A stretch of 64,000 nt of DNA from Flagellimonas algicola (GCF_005937185.1 NZ_VCNI01000001.1:1174657-1238656); one strand, 5' to 3'; counted from the first letter of the stretch, positions 28,633-36,622 are shown. The notes: generated by a model not told the origin, from the letters alone. Program-made: numbers and translations.

Positions 28633-28842
28633 TTAGCCGCGCATGTACAGGATGTCAAAATAATCCAGCTCAAGTTCTATGGCCGACCTTCGGATTTTAC
28701 CCAAAGAGCGCACATATTCGTTATAACCAATTTTCCCATCGTACCACAGTTTTTTTAAACGGTGGTATCCCTTGCAGAAAGATTTTCTCTTTTTGCAATA
28801 CATTAGAAAATCAATATAATGTGACGGCTGTTGAACCAGCAT
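28633..28842 (-). CDS. Small ORF of unknown function, possibly a gene remnant
   Basis: 69-residue minus-strand ORF (MLVQQPSHYIDFLMYCKKRK at the start), ending 8 bases from the stop of the hydrolase/OsmC gene. It is rich in Lys, Arg, Tyr and Leu, with two cysteines (YCKKRKSFCKGYH). The composition and codon use look protein-like rather than random, and the competing ORF on the plus strand is much less protein-like. No domain was recognised. It may be a true small gene or the 3' part of a decayed larger gene, for which the 166-base non-coding stretch to its right gives some room. Confidence 0.35.
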   Translation of the reverse strand: MLVQQPSHYIDFLMYCKKRKSFCKGYHRLKKLWYDGKIGYNEYVRSLGKIRRSAIELELDYFDILYMRG

Positions 28843-29008
28843 AAATTAATTTTTTTAGCTCCTTAGGGAACAATCAGGCTTTATCAAAATAACGCTGTAA
28901 TTAAAAGATCAGTATTTTTACTTCCATTAAAGGTTCATATTAGGAATAATTATAGCTAGGACATCTCCTATGTTTAACTGTCTATTTATCCCTTAAACCC
29001 AGGAATTT
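28843..29008. other. Intergenic stretch without recognisable content
   Basis: AT-rich sequence between the small minus-strand ORF and the broken YdeI gene. No hairpin with a T run, no convincing promoter and no further ORF was seen. Confidence 0.5.
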
Positions 29009-29491
29009 ATGGAAAGTCCCGTATTTGAGGTAAGCCTGGAAGGCACCCATAGTGTAAGGGTTCCGAAGGAAATTGTCACTCCTTTTTTGGAGGCCGGCCA
29101 CAAAAGAGTCAAGGTAAAGGCTTTTTTTGAAAATAAGGAAGTAACCTACTACGCCGCCCTCTAGAAACGTCAAGCTGCTTGTTTTGTGATGTTCAACAGG
29201 GGCAATCAAAAAAACTTGGGGGTTTATCCAACTGATTTTTTCCAAATGCAGTTTTTTGAAGACACTTCCAAATATGGCGTGGAGATGCCCGAAGAACTGG
29301 AAGCGGTACTTTCTACGGACATGGATGCAGAAACCATTTTTGAAAGCTTCACCGATGGCAAAAAAAGAAGTATCATTTATATGATATCTGGCTATAAGAA
29401 TTCCCAAACTCGAATTGACAAATCTCTCCTACTTTGTGAAAACCTAAAAAGAGGCGTTAAAGATAACAAAGCGCTTTTGGAAGTTTTTTAG
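29009..29491 (+). pseudogene. YdeI/OmpD-associated protein with DUF1905-like N-terminus, interrupted by an in-frame TAG
   Basis: Reading from ATG 29009 gives MESPVFEVSLEGTHSVRV and on to TYYAAL, then TAG at 29162-29164, and the same frame continues to 29491 with MFNRGNQKNLGVYPTDFF, EDTSKYGVEMPEELEAVL and RSIIYMISGYKNSQTRIDKS. Both halves fit one family: a DUF1905-like beta domain and a C-terminal YdeI helical domain, about 160 residues in total. The affected codon most likely was CAG (Gln), because family members carry AALQKR here, so a single C-to-T change explains it. The downstream half remains free of stops, indicating a recent lesion, or that the amber codon is read through. A complete YdeI-type paralogue lies at 14026. 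Confidence 0.8.
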
Positions 29492-29492
29492 G

Positions 29493-29523
29493 TTGAATTC
29501 ACATTAAATTATTGGTACCTTAG
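29493..29523 (+). promoter_or_regulatory. Probable promoter of the superoxide dismutase gene
   Basis: TTG at 29493-29495, 20 bases, then TACCTTAG at 29516-29523, one mismatch from TAnnTTTG. It starts immediately after the stop of the broken YdeI gene and 22 bases before the sod start codon. Confidence 0.5.
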
Positions 29524-29545
29524 ACCAAACCTAAAAATCCTTACG

Positions 29546-30127
29546 ATGAAAAAAATACAAATCACAGCCATGAGCCTACTGGTTTTATTGGCATTCAGTT
29601 GTAAACAAGCTAAAAAAGAGGCGGAAACAACCACGGATGAAGTTGTGGAGGAGGTGAAAGAAGAAATTGTAGAGGTTAAGACCATCTCTTTTTCCATGGA
29701 AGCCAAAAGCGACAGCAATGTGGGCGGTGAGGTCACTTTTACCGAGGAAAACGGGACTGTGATTATGAAAGCTAAACTTTCAGGGCTTACCGAAGGCGAG
29801 CATGCCATCCATATTCATGAAAAGGCAGATTGCTCGTCGGCCGATGGAAAATCGACGGGAGGGCACTGGAACCCTACCTTTCAGCCACATGCTAAATGGG
29901 GTGCTGATGGAGGTTACCATAAAGGCGATATTGGAAACTTTGTAGCTGACGCTGAAGGCAATGCTTCTGTGGATTTTGGAACTTCCGAATGGTGTATAGG
30001 GTGCGATGACGAGACCAAGAACATTGTGGGGAAGGCGGTTATCGTGCATCAAGGAATAGATGATTATACATCACAACCCAGCGGTGCTGCCGGAGCTCGA
30101 GTGGCCTGTACGGGAATCATTCAATAG
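29546..30127 (+). CDS. sodC: Cu/Zn superoxide dismutase lipoprotein
   Basis: 193 residues. Lipoprotein signal ending at Cys19 (SLLVLLAFSC), then a Glu/Lys-rich linker and a SodC domain from about residue 45. Copper/zinc ligands are visible in HAIHIHEKADC (HxH), GGHWNPTFQPHAKWG, YHKGDIGNF and AVIVHQGIDDY; the usual disulfide partners are in EKADC and ARVACTGII. An additional CIGCDD pair lies in the loop EWCIGCDDET, which is not part of the standard motif. It should remove superoxide outside the cytoplasm, anchored to a membrane. It has its own promoter and a strong terminator, so it is monocistronic. Confidence 0.93.
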   Translation: MKKIQITAMSLLVLLAFSCKQAKKEAETTTDEVVEEVKEEIVEVKTISFSMEAKSDSNVGGEVTFTEENGTVIMKAKLSGLTEGEHAIHIHEKADCSSADGKSTGGHWNPTFQPHAKWGADGGYHKGDIGNFVADAEGNASVDFGTSEWCIGCDDETKNIVGKAVIVHQGIDDYTSQPSGAAGARVACTGIIQ

Positions 30128-30134
30128 AAAATTC

Positions 30135-30160
30135 AAGAGCCACTTTCCAGTGGCTCTTTT
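30135..30160 (+). terminator. Rho-independent terminator after sodC
   Basis: Perfect 10-bp stem AAGAGCCACT (30135-30144) with AGTGGCTCTT (30149-30158), loop TTCC, followed by T residues. Confidence 0.9.
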
Positions 30161-30178
30161 CATTTAAAATCATTCAGT

Positions 30179-30550
30179 ATGAAATTAGGGGCCTTCTCCG
30201 TAAGTCTAGCTGTTAAAGATCTTGGTGCGTCCAAGGACTTTTATGAAAAGTTGGGATTTAAAGTTTTTGCTGGAAGTGCGGAACAAAACTATCTCATACT
30301 TAAAAATGAAAATGCCCTGATTGGGCTTTTCCAAGGAATGTTCGAAAACAATATTCTTACCTTCAATCCTGGATGGGATGAAAATGCCCAAACGATGGAG
30401 GCTTACGATGATATTCGGGATATTCAAAAAAGTTTGAAAGCCAATGGCATTTCATTACTCTCCGAAACTGATGAGAATGGCACAGGACCGGGAAGTGCCA
30501 TGATATCTGACCCAGACGGGAATGTTATCTTGCTAGACCAGCATATCTGA
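30179..30550 (+). CDS. VOC family protein
   Basis: 123-residue cytoplasmic vicinal-oxygen-chelate protein: GAFSVSLAVKDLGASKDFYE at the start, EKLGFKVFAGS, and DPDGNVILLDQH at the end. In this subgroup the last metal-ligand Glu (usually PDGNxxE) is replaced by leucine, so it may not bind metal in the classical way. It is followed after 60 bases by the MarR-GNAT regulator, whose promoter starts right after its stop codon. It may be part of a small detoxification group with that regulator. Confidence 0.85.
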   Translation: MKLGAFSVSLAVKDLGASKDFYEKLGFKVFAGSAEQNYLILKNENALIGLFQGMFENNILTFNPGWDENAQTMEAYDDIRDIQKSLKANGISLLSETDENGTGPGSAMISDPDGNVILLDQHI

Positions 30551-30559
30551 ACAATTTCT

Positions 30560-30588
30560 TTGACAAATTACATAATTCAATATATTTG
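30560..30588 (+). promoter_or_regulatory. Promoter of the MarR-GNAT gene
   Basis: TTG at 30560-30562, 18 bases, then TATATTTG at 30581-30588, a full match to TAnnTTTG. The palindromic operator-like site begins one base after it, where transcription would begin. Confidence 0.65.
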
Positions 30589-30607
30589 TGTAACCAGTTA
30601 CATAATT
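30568..30607 (+). promoter_or_regulatory. Palindromic operator-like site, probably MarR autoregulation
   Basis: Perfect inverted repeat TGTAAC-CA-GTTACA at 30589-30602, directly after the -7 box and nine bases before the MarR-GNAT start codon. The word TTACATAATT occurs at 30568-30577 and again at 30598-30607, 30 bases apart (about three helical turns), so two regulator dimers could bind the same face. Binding by the encoded MarR domain is inferred from position. Confidence 0.6.
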
Positions 30608-30610
30608 TCT

Positions 30611-31615
30611 ATGGAACGTGATTTTTTACAAGAACTCAAACATTTGGGCTTCACTGCCCGTATAAAGAGACTGAATGAAAGTATAGTGGCCAGTACAGTG
30701 AACCACTATTCCAACATGAATCTGGCATTGGAACCCAACTGGCATGTTATTTTTTTATTGCTGAAACAGCGGAACACCCTTACGGTAACGGAAATGGCCC
30801 AAACTTTAGGATTCTCCCACCCTGCCATGATCAAAACCACCCGAAAAATGAAAGAGCAGGGTTATTTGGAGCATCAAAAAGATGCATTGGACCAACGAAA
30901 GACTTTGATACGACTTTCAAAAAAAGGAAAAAGACTGCTCCCTAAGTTTGAAAAGGAATGGAATAGAATTCAAGAAGTGCTTCAGGAAGTTGTGGACGAT
31001 GCCCTTTTAAAAAAACTGGATACTTTGGAACAAAATCTTAAGGAAAGTAGTTTTTCGGAACGCTATGCAATCCACTTTGAAAGCCTCAAAAAAGACGACT
31101 CCTTTACCATACGCAATGCCCTTCCTTCCGAATTTCAACAAATTGGGCAACTTATGGTGGAGGTCTATTCGGGTCTAGATGGATTTCCCAAGCAAGAAGA
31201 CCAGCCTGGATATTACCATACCCTTGCCAACATAGGTGACTTTACCAAAAAACCGAATACAGAACTGCTGGTGGCCGTATCCCCTTCCCAGAAAATTCTA
31301 GGCGGTGTCCTTTATTTTGGGGATATGAAGTACTACGGTTCCGGAGGAATGGCCCCACAGATGAAAAATGCCTCAGGTTTTCGATTGTTGGCAGTTAGTT
31401 CCTCTGCCAGGGGTCTGGGTGTGGGTAAAGCCCTAAGTATGGTTTGTATTGACAAGGCCAAAGAACATGGAAATATGCAAGTATTGATTCATTCCACCGC
31501 CTACATGAAACCTGCTCGAAAGATGTATCGAAAATTGGGTTTTCTTCGCTATCCCAAATTGGATTTTGAGCAAGAAGGATTAGAGGTTCATGGATTTCGG
31601 CTTATTCTGAAGTAA
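30611..31615 (+). CDS. MarR-type regulator fused to GNAT acetyltransferase
   Basis: 334 residues from ATG 30611 (an upstream in-frame start would lie within the promoter). The N-terminal winged helix-turn-helix (about 30-140) shows LTVTEMAQTLGFSHPAMIKT as recognition helix and LDQRKTLIRLSKKGKRLL as wing. The C-terminal GNAT domain (about 165-334) has the acetyl-CoA loop SSARGLGVGKALS and ARKMYRKLGFLRYPK. This fusion is a known bacterial family; its acetylation target is not established. It has its own promoter with an overlapping palindrome that it may bind itself. The next gene, an ECF sigma factor, starts 24 bases on and may be cotranscribed. Confidence 0.9.
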   Translation: MERDFLQELKHLGFTARIKRLNESIVASTVNHYSNMNLALEPNWHVIFLLLKQRNTLTVTEMAQTLGFSHPAMIKTTRKMKEQGYLEHQKDALDQRKTLIRLSKKGKRLLPKFEKEWNRIQEVLQEVVDDALLKKLDTLEQNLKESSFSERYAIHFESLKKDDSFTIRNALPSEFQQIGQLMVEVYSGLDGFPKQEDQPGYYHTLANIGDFTKKPNTELLVAVSPSQKILGGVLYFGDMKYYGSGGMAPQMKNASGFRLLAVSSSARGLGVGKALSMVCIDKAKEHGNMQVLIHSTAYMKPARKMYRKLGFLRYPKLDFEQEGLEVHGFRLILK

Positions 31616-31639
31616 CTTAGGTTAAAAATTATTCGAGCC

Positions 31640-32917
31640 ATGGATGAGTCTTTGGAAAATTCCGGTAACACTCTCACCTCCCATTTTTTTAGAACCGAAT
31701 ATGGGAAGCTTGTTGCCGTAATTTCCAGATATTTAGGAAACCATCATGTAGAAACGGCAGAAGATATTGTACAGGAAACCATGTTAAGGGCCACATCTCA
31801 CTGGGAAATGAACGGCGTTCCCGACAACCCCAAAGCCTGGCTATATACTACCGCAAAAAACCTATCACTCAATACCATCAAACGCGGCAAGTACCAAAGG
31901 GATTATGCAGCAAAGAACAGTTTAAAACCGAATTTGGAGAGTGCGGTTCCCTTTTCGGAAGAACTTATTGCGGACAGCCAACTACGGATGATGTTCTGCT
32001 GTTGCCACCCTTCCGTTTCCGAAAATTCCCAAATAGCCCTTGTTTTAAAGATTCTCTCTGGTTTTAGTATTCAAGAAATTGCCCATGCTTTCTTCTCCAA
32101 CACCGAAACCATCAACAAGCGTTTGGTAAGGGGTAGAAAACAATTGCGCCAGGTAAGTTTGGAGCTTGTTAATGAGAAAGTAATCAACCAACGACTGGAT
32201 GCAGTTTTAAAAACCATTTATCTGTTGTTCAATGAAGGGTATTTTCCTTCCAGTAAAAATGAAATTATCCGATTTGACCTTTGTCTTGAGGCAATTCGCT
32301 TGGCCCAATTGCTTCAGGAAAGTAAAAGCGTCCAGCTAAAAACAGACCTCCATTCGCTATTGGCGCTTATGTATTTCAATGTTTCGAGGTTTAACTCCAG
32401 GGTCTCCAAAGACGGCAAAGTATTAGACCTTAAGGAACAGGACAGGAGCTTGTGGGATGAGAACTCCATTCAAACTGGTATGCAATATTTGGAAGAGGTG
32501 ACCCAAAGCCACAAGATTTCAAAATATGCTCTTTTGGCTACCATTTCTGCCCATCATTGTGCAGCTCCTACCTATGAGCAAACCAAATGGAATGACATTT
32601 TGGGTTTATATGACCAACTGCTCTCCTTGGAACAATCTCCTATTGTAGCACTAAACCGGGCTGTTGTTCTTTCCGAAGTTGAGGGAGCTACCAAAGCCAT
32701 TGAAGCATTAGAAGTGCTAGCCTCCCAATCTGATATAGGGCAGTACTATATGTACCCCTTTACGTTGGGTGAACTTTATAAGCGAAATCAGGAATGGGAC
32801 AAAGCGCTGGAGGCCTATCAAAATGCCCAGCGTCTGACGGCAAACCCAAGAGATAAGGAACTTTTGTCAAAAAAAATTCAGGACCTTGTCCCTAACTTAC
32901 CTTCCCAATTGTCCTAG
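31640..32917 (+). CDS. ECF42-type RNA polymerase sigma factor with long C-terminal domain
   Basis: 425 residues. Sigma region 2 is at about 15-85 (ETAEDIVQETMLRATSHW, NPKAWLYTTAKNLSLNTIKR) and region 4 at about 120-180 (FSIQEIAHAFFSNTETINKR). A large alpha-helical extension (about 190-420) has YLLFNEGYFPS and ALNRAVVLSEVEGA, characteristic of the ECF42 group (DUF6596, TPR-like). In that group the extension, rather than an anti-sigma factor, is thought to control activity, and the gene travels with a DGPF/YciI protein, which is present here 31 bases downstream. Regulon unknown. Confidence 0.93.
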   Translation: MDESLENSGNTLTSHFFRTEYGKLVAVISRYLGNHHVETAEDIVQETMLRATSHWEMNGVPDNPKAWLYTTAKNLSLNTIKRGKYQRDYAAKNSLKPNLESAVPFSEELIADSQLRMMFCCCHPSVSENSQIALVLKILSGFSIQEIAHAFFSNTETINKRLVRGRKQLRQVSLELVNEKVINQRLDAVLKTIYLLFNEGYFPSSKNEIIRFDLCLEAIRLAQLLQESKSVQLKTDLHSLLALMYFNVSRFNSRVSKDGKVLDLKEQDRSLWDENSIQTGMQYLEEVTQSHKISKYALLATISAHHCAAPTYEQTKWNDILGLYDQLLSLEQSPIVALNRAVVLSEVEGATKAIEALEVLASQSDIGQYYMYPFTLGELYKRNQEWDKALEAYQNAQRLTANPRDKELLSKKIQDLVPNLPSQLS

Positions 32918-32948
32918 GGTTGAATTTTAATCCAAAAACAAGAAAATC

Positions 32949-33305
32949 ATGAGAGAATTTTTATTGCTTATCCGAAGTGAAGAATCGCCCAAGGCCAATT
33001 TATCCCCTGAACAAATGCAACAGCACATTGAAAAAGTTGGAGGATATCTCCAACGGCTCACGGAGGAAGGTAAAATGAAATCGGCTCAACCTTTGGAAAT
33101 GGAAGGTACCATGCTATCCTACCAAAATGGGAAGATTATAGATGGCCCTTATAACGAAACCAAAGAAATTATTTCCGGGTATTATCACCTATTGGCCAAC
33201 GATATGGAAGAAGCTGTAGCCATTGCCAAACAAGACCCCAGGTTTGAAGAGGGGATTTGGCGGGTGGAAGTCAGACCCATAAAACGTGTGGAAGGTATTA
33301 ATTAA
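32949..33305 (+). CDS. YciI/DGPF-domain protein partnering the ECF42 sigma factor
   Basis: 118-residue YCII-related protein with ferredoxin-like fold. The hallmark DGPF motif reads DGPYNETKEIISGYY here, followed by AIAKQDPRFEEGIWRVEVRP. Genes of this type accompany ECF42 sigma factors in many genomes and have been proposed to take part in sensing, but no signal is known. It follows the sigma gene on the same strand after 31 bases. No forward terminator was found directly after it; the hairpin downstream has its T run on the other strand. Confidence 0.9.
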   Translation: MREFLLLIRSEESPKANLSPEQMQQHIEKVGGYLQRLTEEGKMKSAQPLEMEGTMLSYQNGKIIDGPYNETKEIISGYYHLLANDMEEAVAIAKQDPRFEEGIWRVEVRPIKRVEGIN

Positions 33306-33307
33306 AC

Positions 33308-33341
33308 AAAAAAAGGAACGGCTTGCCAAACAAGCCGTTCC
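33308..33341 (-). terminator. Terminator for the OmpW-like gene
   Basis: Stem of 11 bp, GGAACGGCTTG (33315-33325) with CAAGCCGTTCC (33331-33341), loop of five. Seven A residues at 33308-33314 become a T run on the minus strand, so the site terminates transcripts arriving from the right, 37 bases after that gene's stop. Confidence 0.85.
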
Positions 33342-33377
33342 CACCATCAAAATAAACCTAAAAACCAATACTGGTTC

Positions 33378-34028
33378 TTATAATTTTACCCCTACTCCAA
33401 ATCCAATAATCCAAGGGTTGATATCCACATCGGCACCTACAGTGGCACCCAGAGCGGTGGTAGCATTCACGGTTGCATCGGTATTTAGGAAGAGCTTCTT
33501 CACATCAAGGTTCAAAAACCATTTATCGTTGAGCATATAGTCAAATCCGCCTTGCAAAGCATATCCAATGCTAGTGTCATAATCCACATCGTCAGCAACA
33601 GGGCCTTCATCAACACCATAGAACAAAGTAAGGTTTAATCCTGCTCCGACATAAGGAACAAAATCCCCTCCTGTAAAGTGATATTGACCGGTCAAGGTTG
33701 GAGGAAGCAGCCAAACATGCCCCAAATCCAAATCGCCAGCAGCTGTTCCAACAGCTTCCACATCGTGCTTGGTTGTGGCCAAAATTAATTCGAGGGACCA
33801 GTTTTCATCAAAAAAATAAGAGATATCAAATTCTGGAACGACGGCCGTGGATATGGATGCATCCCCCCCAATAGTCTCAATATCAGCACTCTCATCCGGA
33901 GTCACAACAATTCCCCTTAAGCGAAACTGCCACTTGCTGGTATCGTCATTGCCAGGTACATCTTGTGCCCATACATTCGTTATCATGGCCATAAGTATTG
34001 CCAAAACAAAAATTCCTTTTTTTCCCAT
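33378..34028 (-). CDS. OmpW family outer-membrane protein
   Basis: 216 residues with signal peptide about 1-22 (ending in VWAQ). The OmpW pattern is present: FRLRGIVVTPDESADI near the start, VVPEFDISYFFDENWSLELI, LLPPTLTGQYHF, VPYVGAGLNLTLFY and a C-terminal strand IIGFGVGVKL. OmpW proteins are eight-stranded barrels that let small hydrophobic molecules cross the outer membrane. Monocistronic on the minus strand, convergent with the YciI gene and divergent from the LETM1-like gene 205 bases away. Confidence 0.92.
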   Translation of the reverse strand: MGKKGIFVLAILMAMITNVWAQDVPGNDDTSKWQFRLRGIVVTPDESADIETIGGDASISTAVVPEFDISYFFDENWSLELILATTKHDVEAVGTAAGDLDLGHVWLLPPTLTGQYHFTGGDFVPYVGAGLNLTLFYGVDEGPVADDVDYDTSIGYALQGGFDYMLNDKWFLNLDVKKLFLNTDATVNATTALGATVGADVDINPWIIGFGVGVKL

Positions 34029-34233
34029 GTTCTTTGATTTTAATTTTTGTCAAAACTAGGGTTGGAATACTTCAAGGAATATGACCATTATCATTGGACA
34101 CTGAACCCCCAGTAAAACCAGAGCATGCGCCCCTAAAAGATTTTACCTCACGCATCAAATTTGTTGCAAAACAAAAATTGGTCTATCCTAAGTGCCATAA
34201 TTTCCTTTATTTTGAATGGTAAATCTTTGCCCA

Positions 34234-35424
34234 ATGAACCCTTCTGCTTCCGGATGGATCAATAAGTTTGGACATCTAGTCCAAAAAGAGCGCCTACACT
34301 TCCCCGACTTTGAAAGTCTATACCAGGAACTGAAGAACAACGGGTTTATCTATGGCATCCACCTTGGGATTTCTGATTTTATTCCCGTACAGCACGAGCT
34401 CACGGAAGATGAAATAGCCAAAATAAACCTGTTGACCGCGCTTTATTATACGTTCAGGTTTGAAAAAGGAGAGGTGGAGTTTGACCTCTTTGTGAACACA
34501 GTTTTTGCTTATTACCAATCACTTGAAGTTGGAAAAATTTCATTTCTAAACAAGATTTTGGCGGGTGGTCACACAGAAAACCAGCTTGAAAAATTACTGG
34601 ATTCAAGAATCTATTTAGGGGGAAATGCATTTAACAGGGCTCTTGGGAACAGTTTGACCAATTCACTTCTTTATGTCGACATTCTCATTTTCAGGGTTTA
34701 CCTCAAAGGATATTCCCCCATCATGGAGCATGCCCAAAAGTTGGAATATGTGATCATGAACATTGCGTACCAGACCTTAAATTCGAAAGAAACGGATGAA
34801 AAGGATGCCAAACTGATGCAACTTTTGGCCTCTTCACTGACTTATGTGGATCTGAACAATGCAAATTTTGATGGTACCTATCGGGATTTATTGTGCTCCA
34901 ATTTCACTCCTGAAGAGCGCCAATATTTTTTGGATATGGCCTGCTTGACCATCTGGGAAGACCAGACATTGAACTACACAGAATCGGATTATATTTTTGG
35001 TCTCGGAACGGACTTGGAAAAGACCGAAAATGAGGTAAAATTGGCCTTGGAAAACGTGAAGGATTTCTTTGAAAAAAACAGGGATAAAGTATCCTATTTA
35101 AATAACAAGAATTTGGCCTCACAATTCTATGATGGAATGTCTAAAAACGTTAGCAAATTAATTCTCCGAAATAGCAAAAGATTAAAAAAAGAACTTGCTG
35201 AAAGTAAAGAATTGGTAACCTTATTATCTAAATCTGCGGTTAAGGAATTAAGTTCTGACGAAAAGAAAAAAGTTCAAAATCAGCTGTTGGATGTTTTCAA
35301 AAGTGTTCCTTCTTTGGCCATTTTTATGTTACCTGGAGGAGCGGTTCTTTTACCGATTTTTATTAAATTGATACCCAAATTACTCCCCTCTGCCTTTGAT
35401 GACAACAGAATTGAGGAGAATTAA
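34234..35424 (+). CDS. LETM1-related protein
   Basis: 396 residues from ATG 34234 (MNPSASGWINKFG); an ATG at 34216 would add six residues. The body is alpha-helical and acidic. The C-terminal part carries SVPSLAIFMLPGGAVLLPIF, the single hydrophobic segment with PGG that is typical of the LETM1 domain, followed by IKLIPKLLPSAF. Mitochondrial LETM1 takes part in K+/H+ or Ca2+/H+ exchange; flavobacterial proteins like this are annotated as LETM1-related and biofilm-associated, with no proven role. It stands alone between an outer-membrane gene and the convergent LytTR operon. Confidence 0.85.
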   Translation: MNPSASGWINKFGHLVQKERLHFPDFESLYQELKNNGFIYGIHLGISDFIPVQHELTEDEIAKINLLTALYYTFRFEKGEVEFDLFVNTVFAYYQSLEVGKISFLNKILAGGHTENQLEKLLDSRIYLGGNAFNRALGNSLTNSLLYVDILIFRVYLKGYSPIMEHAQKLEYVIMNIAYQTLNSKETDEKDAKLMQLLASSLTYVDLNNANFDGTYRDLLCSNFTPEERQYFLDMACLTIWEDQTLNYTESDYIFGLGTDLEKTENEVKLALENVKDFFEKNRDKVSYLNNKNLASQFYDGMSKNVSKLILRNSKRLKKELAESKELVTLLSKSAVKELSSDEKKKVQNQLLDVFKSVPSLAIFMLPGGAVLLPIFIKLIPKLLPSAFDDNRIEEN

Positions 35425-35515
35425 GCCGTTTGAAGGAAAAAAACACAGTATAAAGAAAATTTATAGTTGTTTTATAATAGCGTTATAATTTTGATAGTCA
35501 GGTTTTTATTTACCT

Positions 35516-36271
35516 TCACTCTAACCATAACTTAAAATCTTTTACGCGCTCCCTACTTACTATAATTTCCTGCTCATTATACCGATTTAGCTTGATTTGG
35601 AGCCTGGAATTGGTGTAAGAAATGATGTCTTTGACGTGATTTACGTTCACATAAAACTTTCGGCTTACCCTAAAAAACATTTTGGGCGAAAGCTCTTCTT
35701 CCAAATTTTCCAAAGTGGTATCCAATAAATAATTTCTTCCTTCGGAAGTGGCCGCATAGGTTCCTTTGTTTTCACTGTAAAAGCATTCCACCTCGTCTGC
35801 ATTGATAATCTTCAGATGTTGTCCAACTTTTACCGTGAACCTTTTTTTGTACTCTCTTTCCAAAGGGTTTACCAAGAGCTTTTTTATATCGTTAAAATCG
35901 ACCGAAATTTTCTGGTTTCCAGGCTTAAAATTTTGATATTTTTTTATGGCACTTTCCAGCTCTTCATCATCTATTGGTTTTAACAAATAATCTATGCTGT
36001 TCAACTTGAAAGCTTGGAGTGCATATTCGTCATAGGCAGTAGTGAAAATGATAGCACTTTTTACCTCTACAATTTCAAAAATTTCAAAGGACAAACCATC
36101 CGAAAGTTGGATATCCAAAAAAATCAGATCAGGGTGGGGATTGTTTTGAAACCATTCAATGGATTCTTCCACCGAATGGAGCATCATGGAGACATGCACG
36201 CCCAAATCAGAAAGTAAACGGCTTAATCTTCTAGCTGCCGGTTTTTCATCCTCAATAATAATTACGTTCAT
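35516..36271 (-). CDS. LytTR-family response regulator
   Basis: 251 residues from MNVIIIEDEKPAARR (an ATG nine bases upstream would add three residues). The receiver domain (about 1-120) has the acidic pair EDE, phospho-acceptor Asp in LIFLDIQLSDG, Thr in IIFTTAYDEYA and Lys in YLLKPIDDEEL. The LytTR DNA-binding domain (about 140-250) has FTVKVGQHLKIINADEVECF and FFRVSRKFYVNVNHVKDI. It is the last gene of the 2TM/kinase operon, about 15 bases after the fourth 2TM gene, and is the evident partner of the LytS-type kinase at 37713. Confidence 0.93.
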   Translation of the reverse strand: MNVIIIEDEKPAARRLSRLLSDLGVHVSMMLHSVEESIEWFQNNPHPDLIFLDIQLSDGLSFEIFEIVEVKSAIIFTTAYDEYALQAFKLNSIDYLLKPIDDEELESAIKKYQNFKPGNQKISVDFNDIKKLLVNPLEREYKKRFTVKVGQHLKIINADEVECFYSENKGTYAATSEGRNYLLDTTLENLEEELSPKMFFRVSRKFYVNVNHVKDIISYTNSRLQIKLNRYNEQEIIVSRERVKDFKLWLE

Positions 36272-36286
36272 TATAGCCATTGTAAA

Positions 36287-36622
36287 TTAGTGTTCGTGGA
36301 AGCCGTTATTTTCTTTGTTCATAAACTCTTGCATTTTCCGGTGCTCCCATTTCGCGATCAACGGTCTACCAAACAAGGTAAGACCTTGAATAAGTATAAT
36401 TGCGGCCCAACTCAAGGTAATGGTCCAAAATTGCCAGTGCAGATAGTTGGCAAAGCCCACTTCCTGAATACCGGTTGCCTCTATGATCATGCGACTGGTA
36501 TCCGCCTTTACCAGCCATAATATGGTATTGACCAACAGGAATACAAAGACATGGGTGTAAAAACCCCTGATTTTCCTGGTCTTTTTCTGGGCCTTCTCAT
36601 ATTTTGCAACTTCCGGTTCCAT
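36287..36622 (-). CDS. 2TM domain protein (most divergent copy)
   Basis: 111 residues with two hydrophobic segments (about 26-42 and 72-90). It keeps the frame of the family, RKIRGFYTHVFVFLLVN at the first helix and a C-terminal AKWEHRKMQEFMNKE, equivalent to WEERKIKELME in the others, but the central G-W-G-I-G motif is replaced by TLSWAAIILIQG. Its ATG overlaps the previous stop by one base (TAATG), indicating translational coupling. Function unknown; see the 2TM array finding. Confidence 0.8.
   Translation of the reverse strand: MEPEVAKYEKAQKKTRKIRGFYTHVFVFLLVNTILWLVKADTSRMIIEATGIQEVGFANYLHWQFWTITLSWAAIILIQGLTLFGRPLIAKWEHRKMQEFMNKENNGFHEH

Noticed and set aside
28626-28844. 72-codon plus-strand ORF immediately after the hydrolase/OsmC stop
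   Set aside because: Composition is unlike neighbouring proteins, and the minus-strand ORF over the same bases looks more protein-like.
28982-29407. 141-codon minus-strand ORF
   Set aside because: Overlaps the broken YdeI gene, whose plus-strand translation matches a known family on both sides of the stop codon; the minus frame has no recognisable family.
35425-35515. TTATAA-TAGCG-TTATAA symmetric element between convergent genes
   Set aside because: TTATAA is self-complementary and common in AT-rich spacers; no T run or other support for a terminator.
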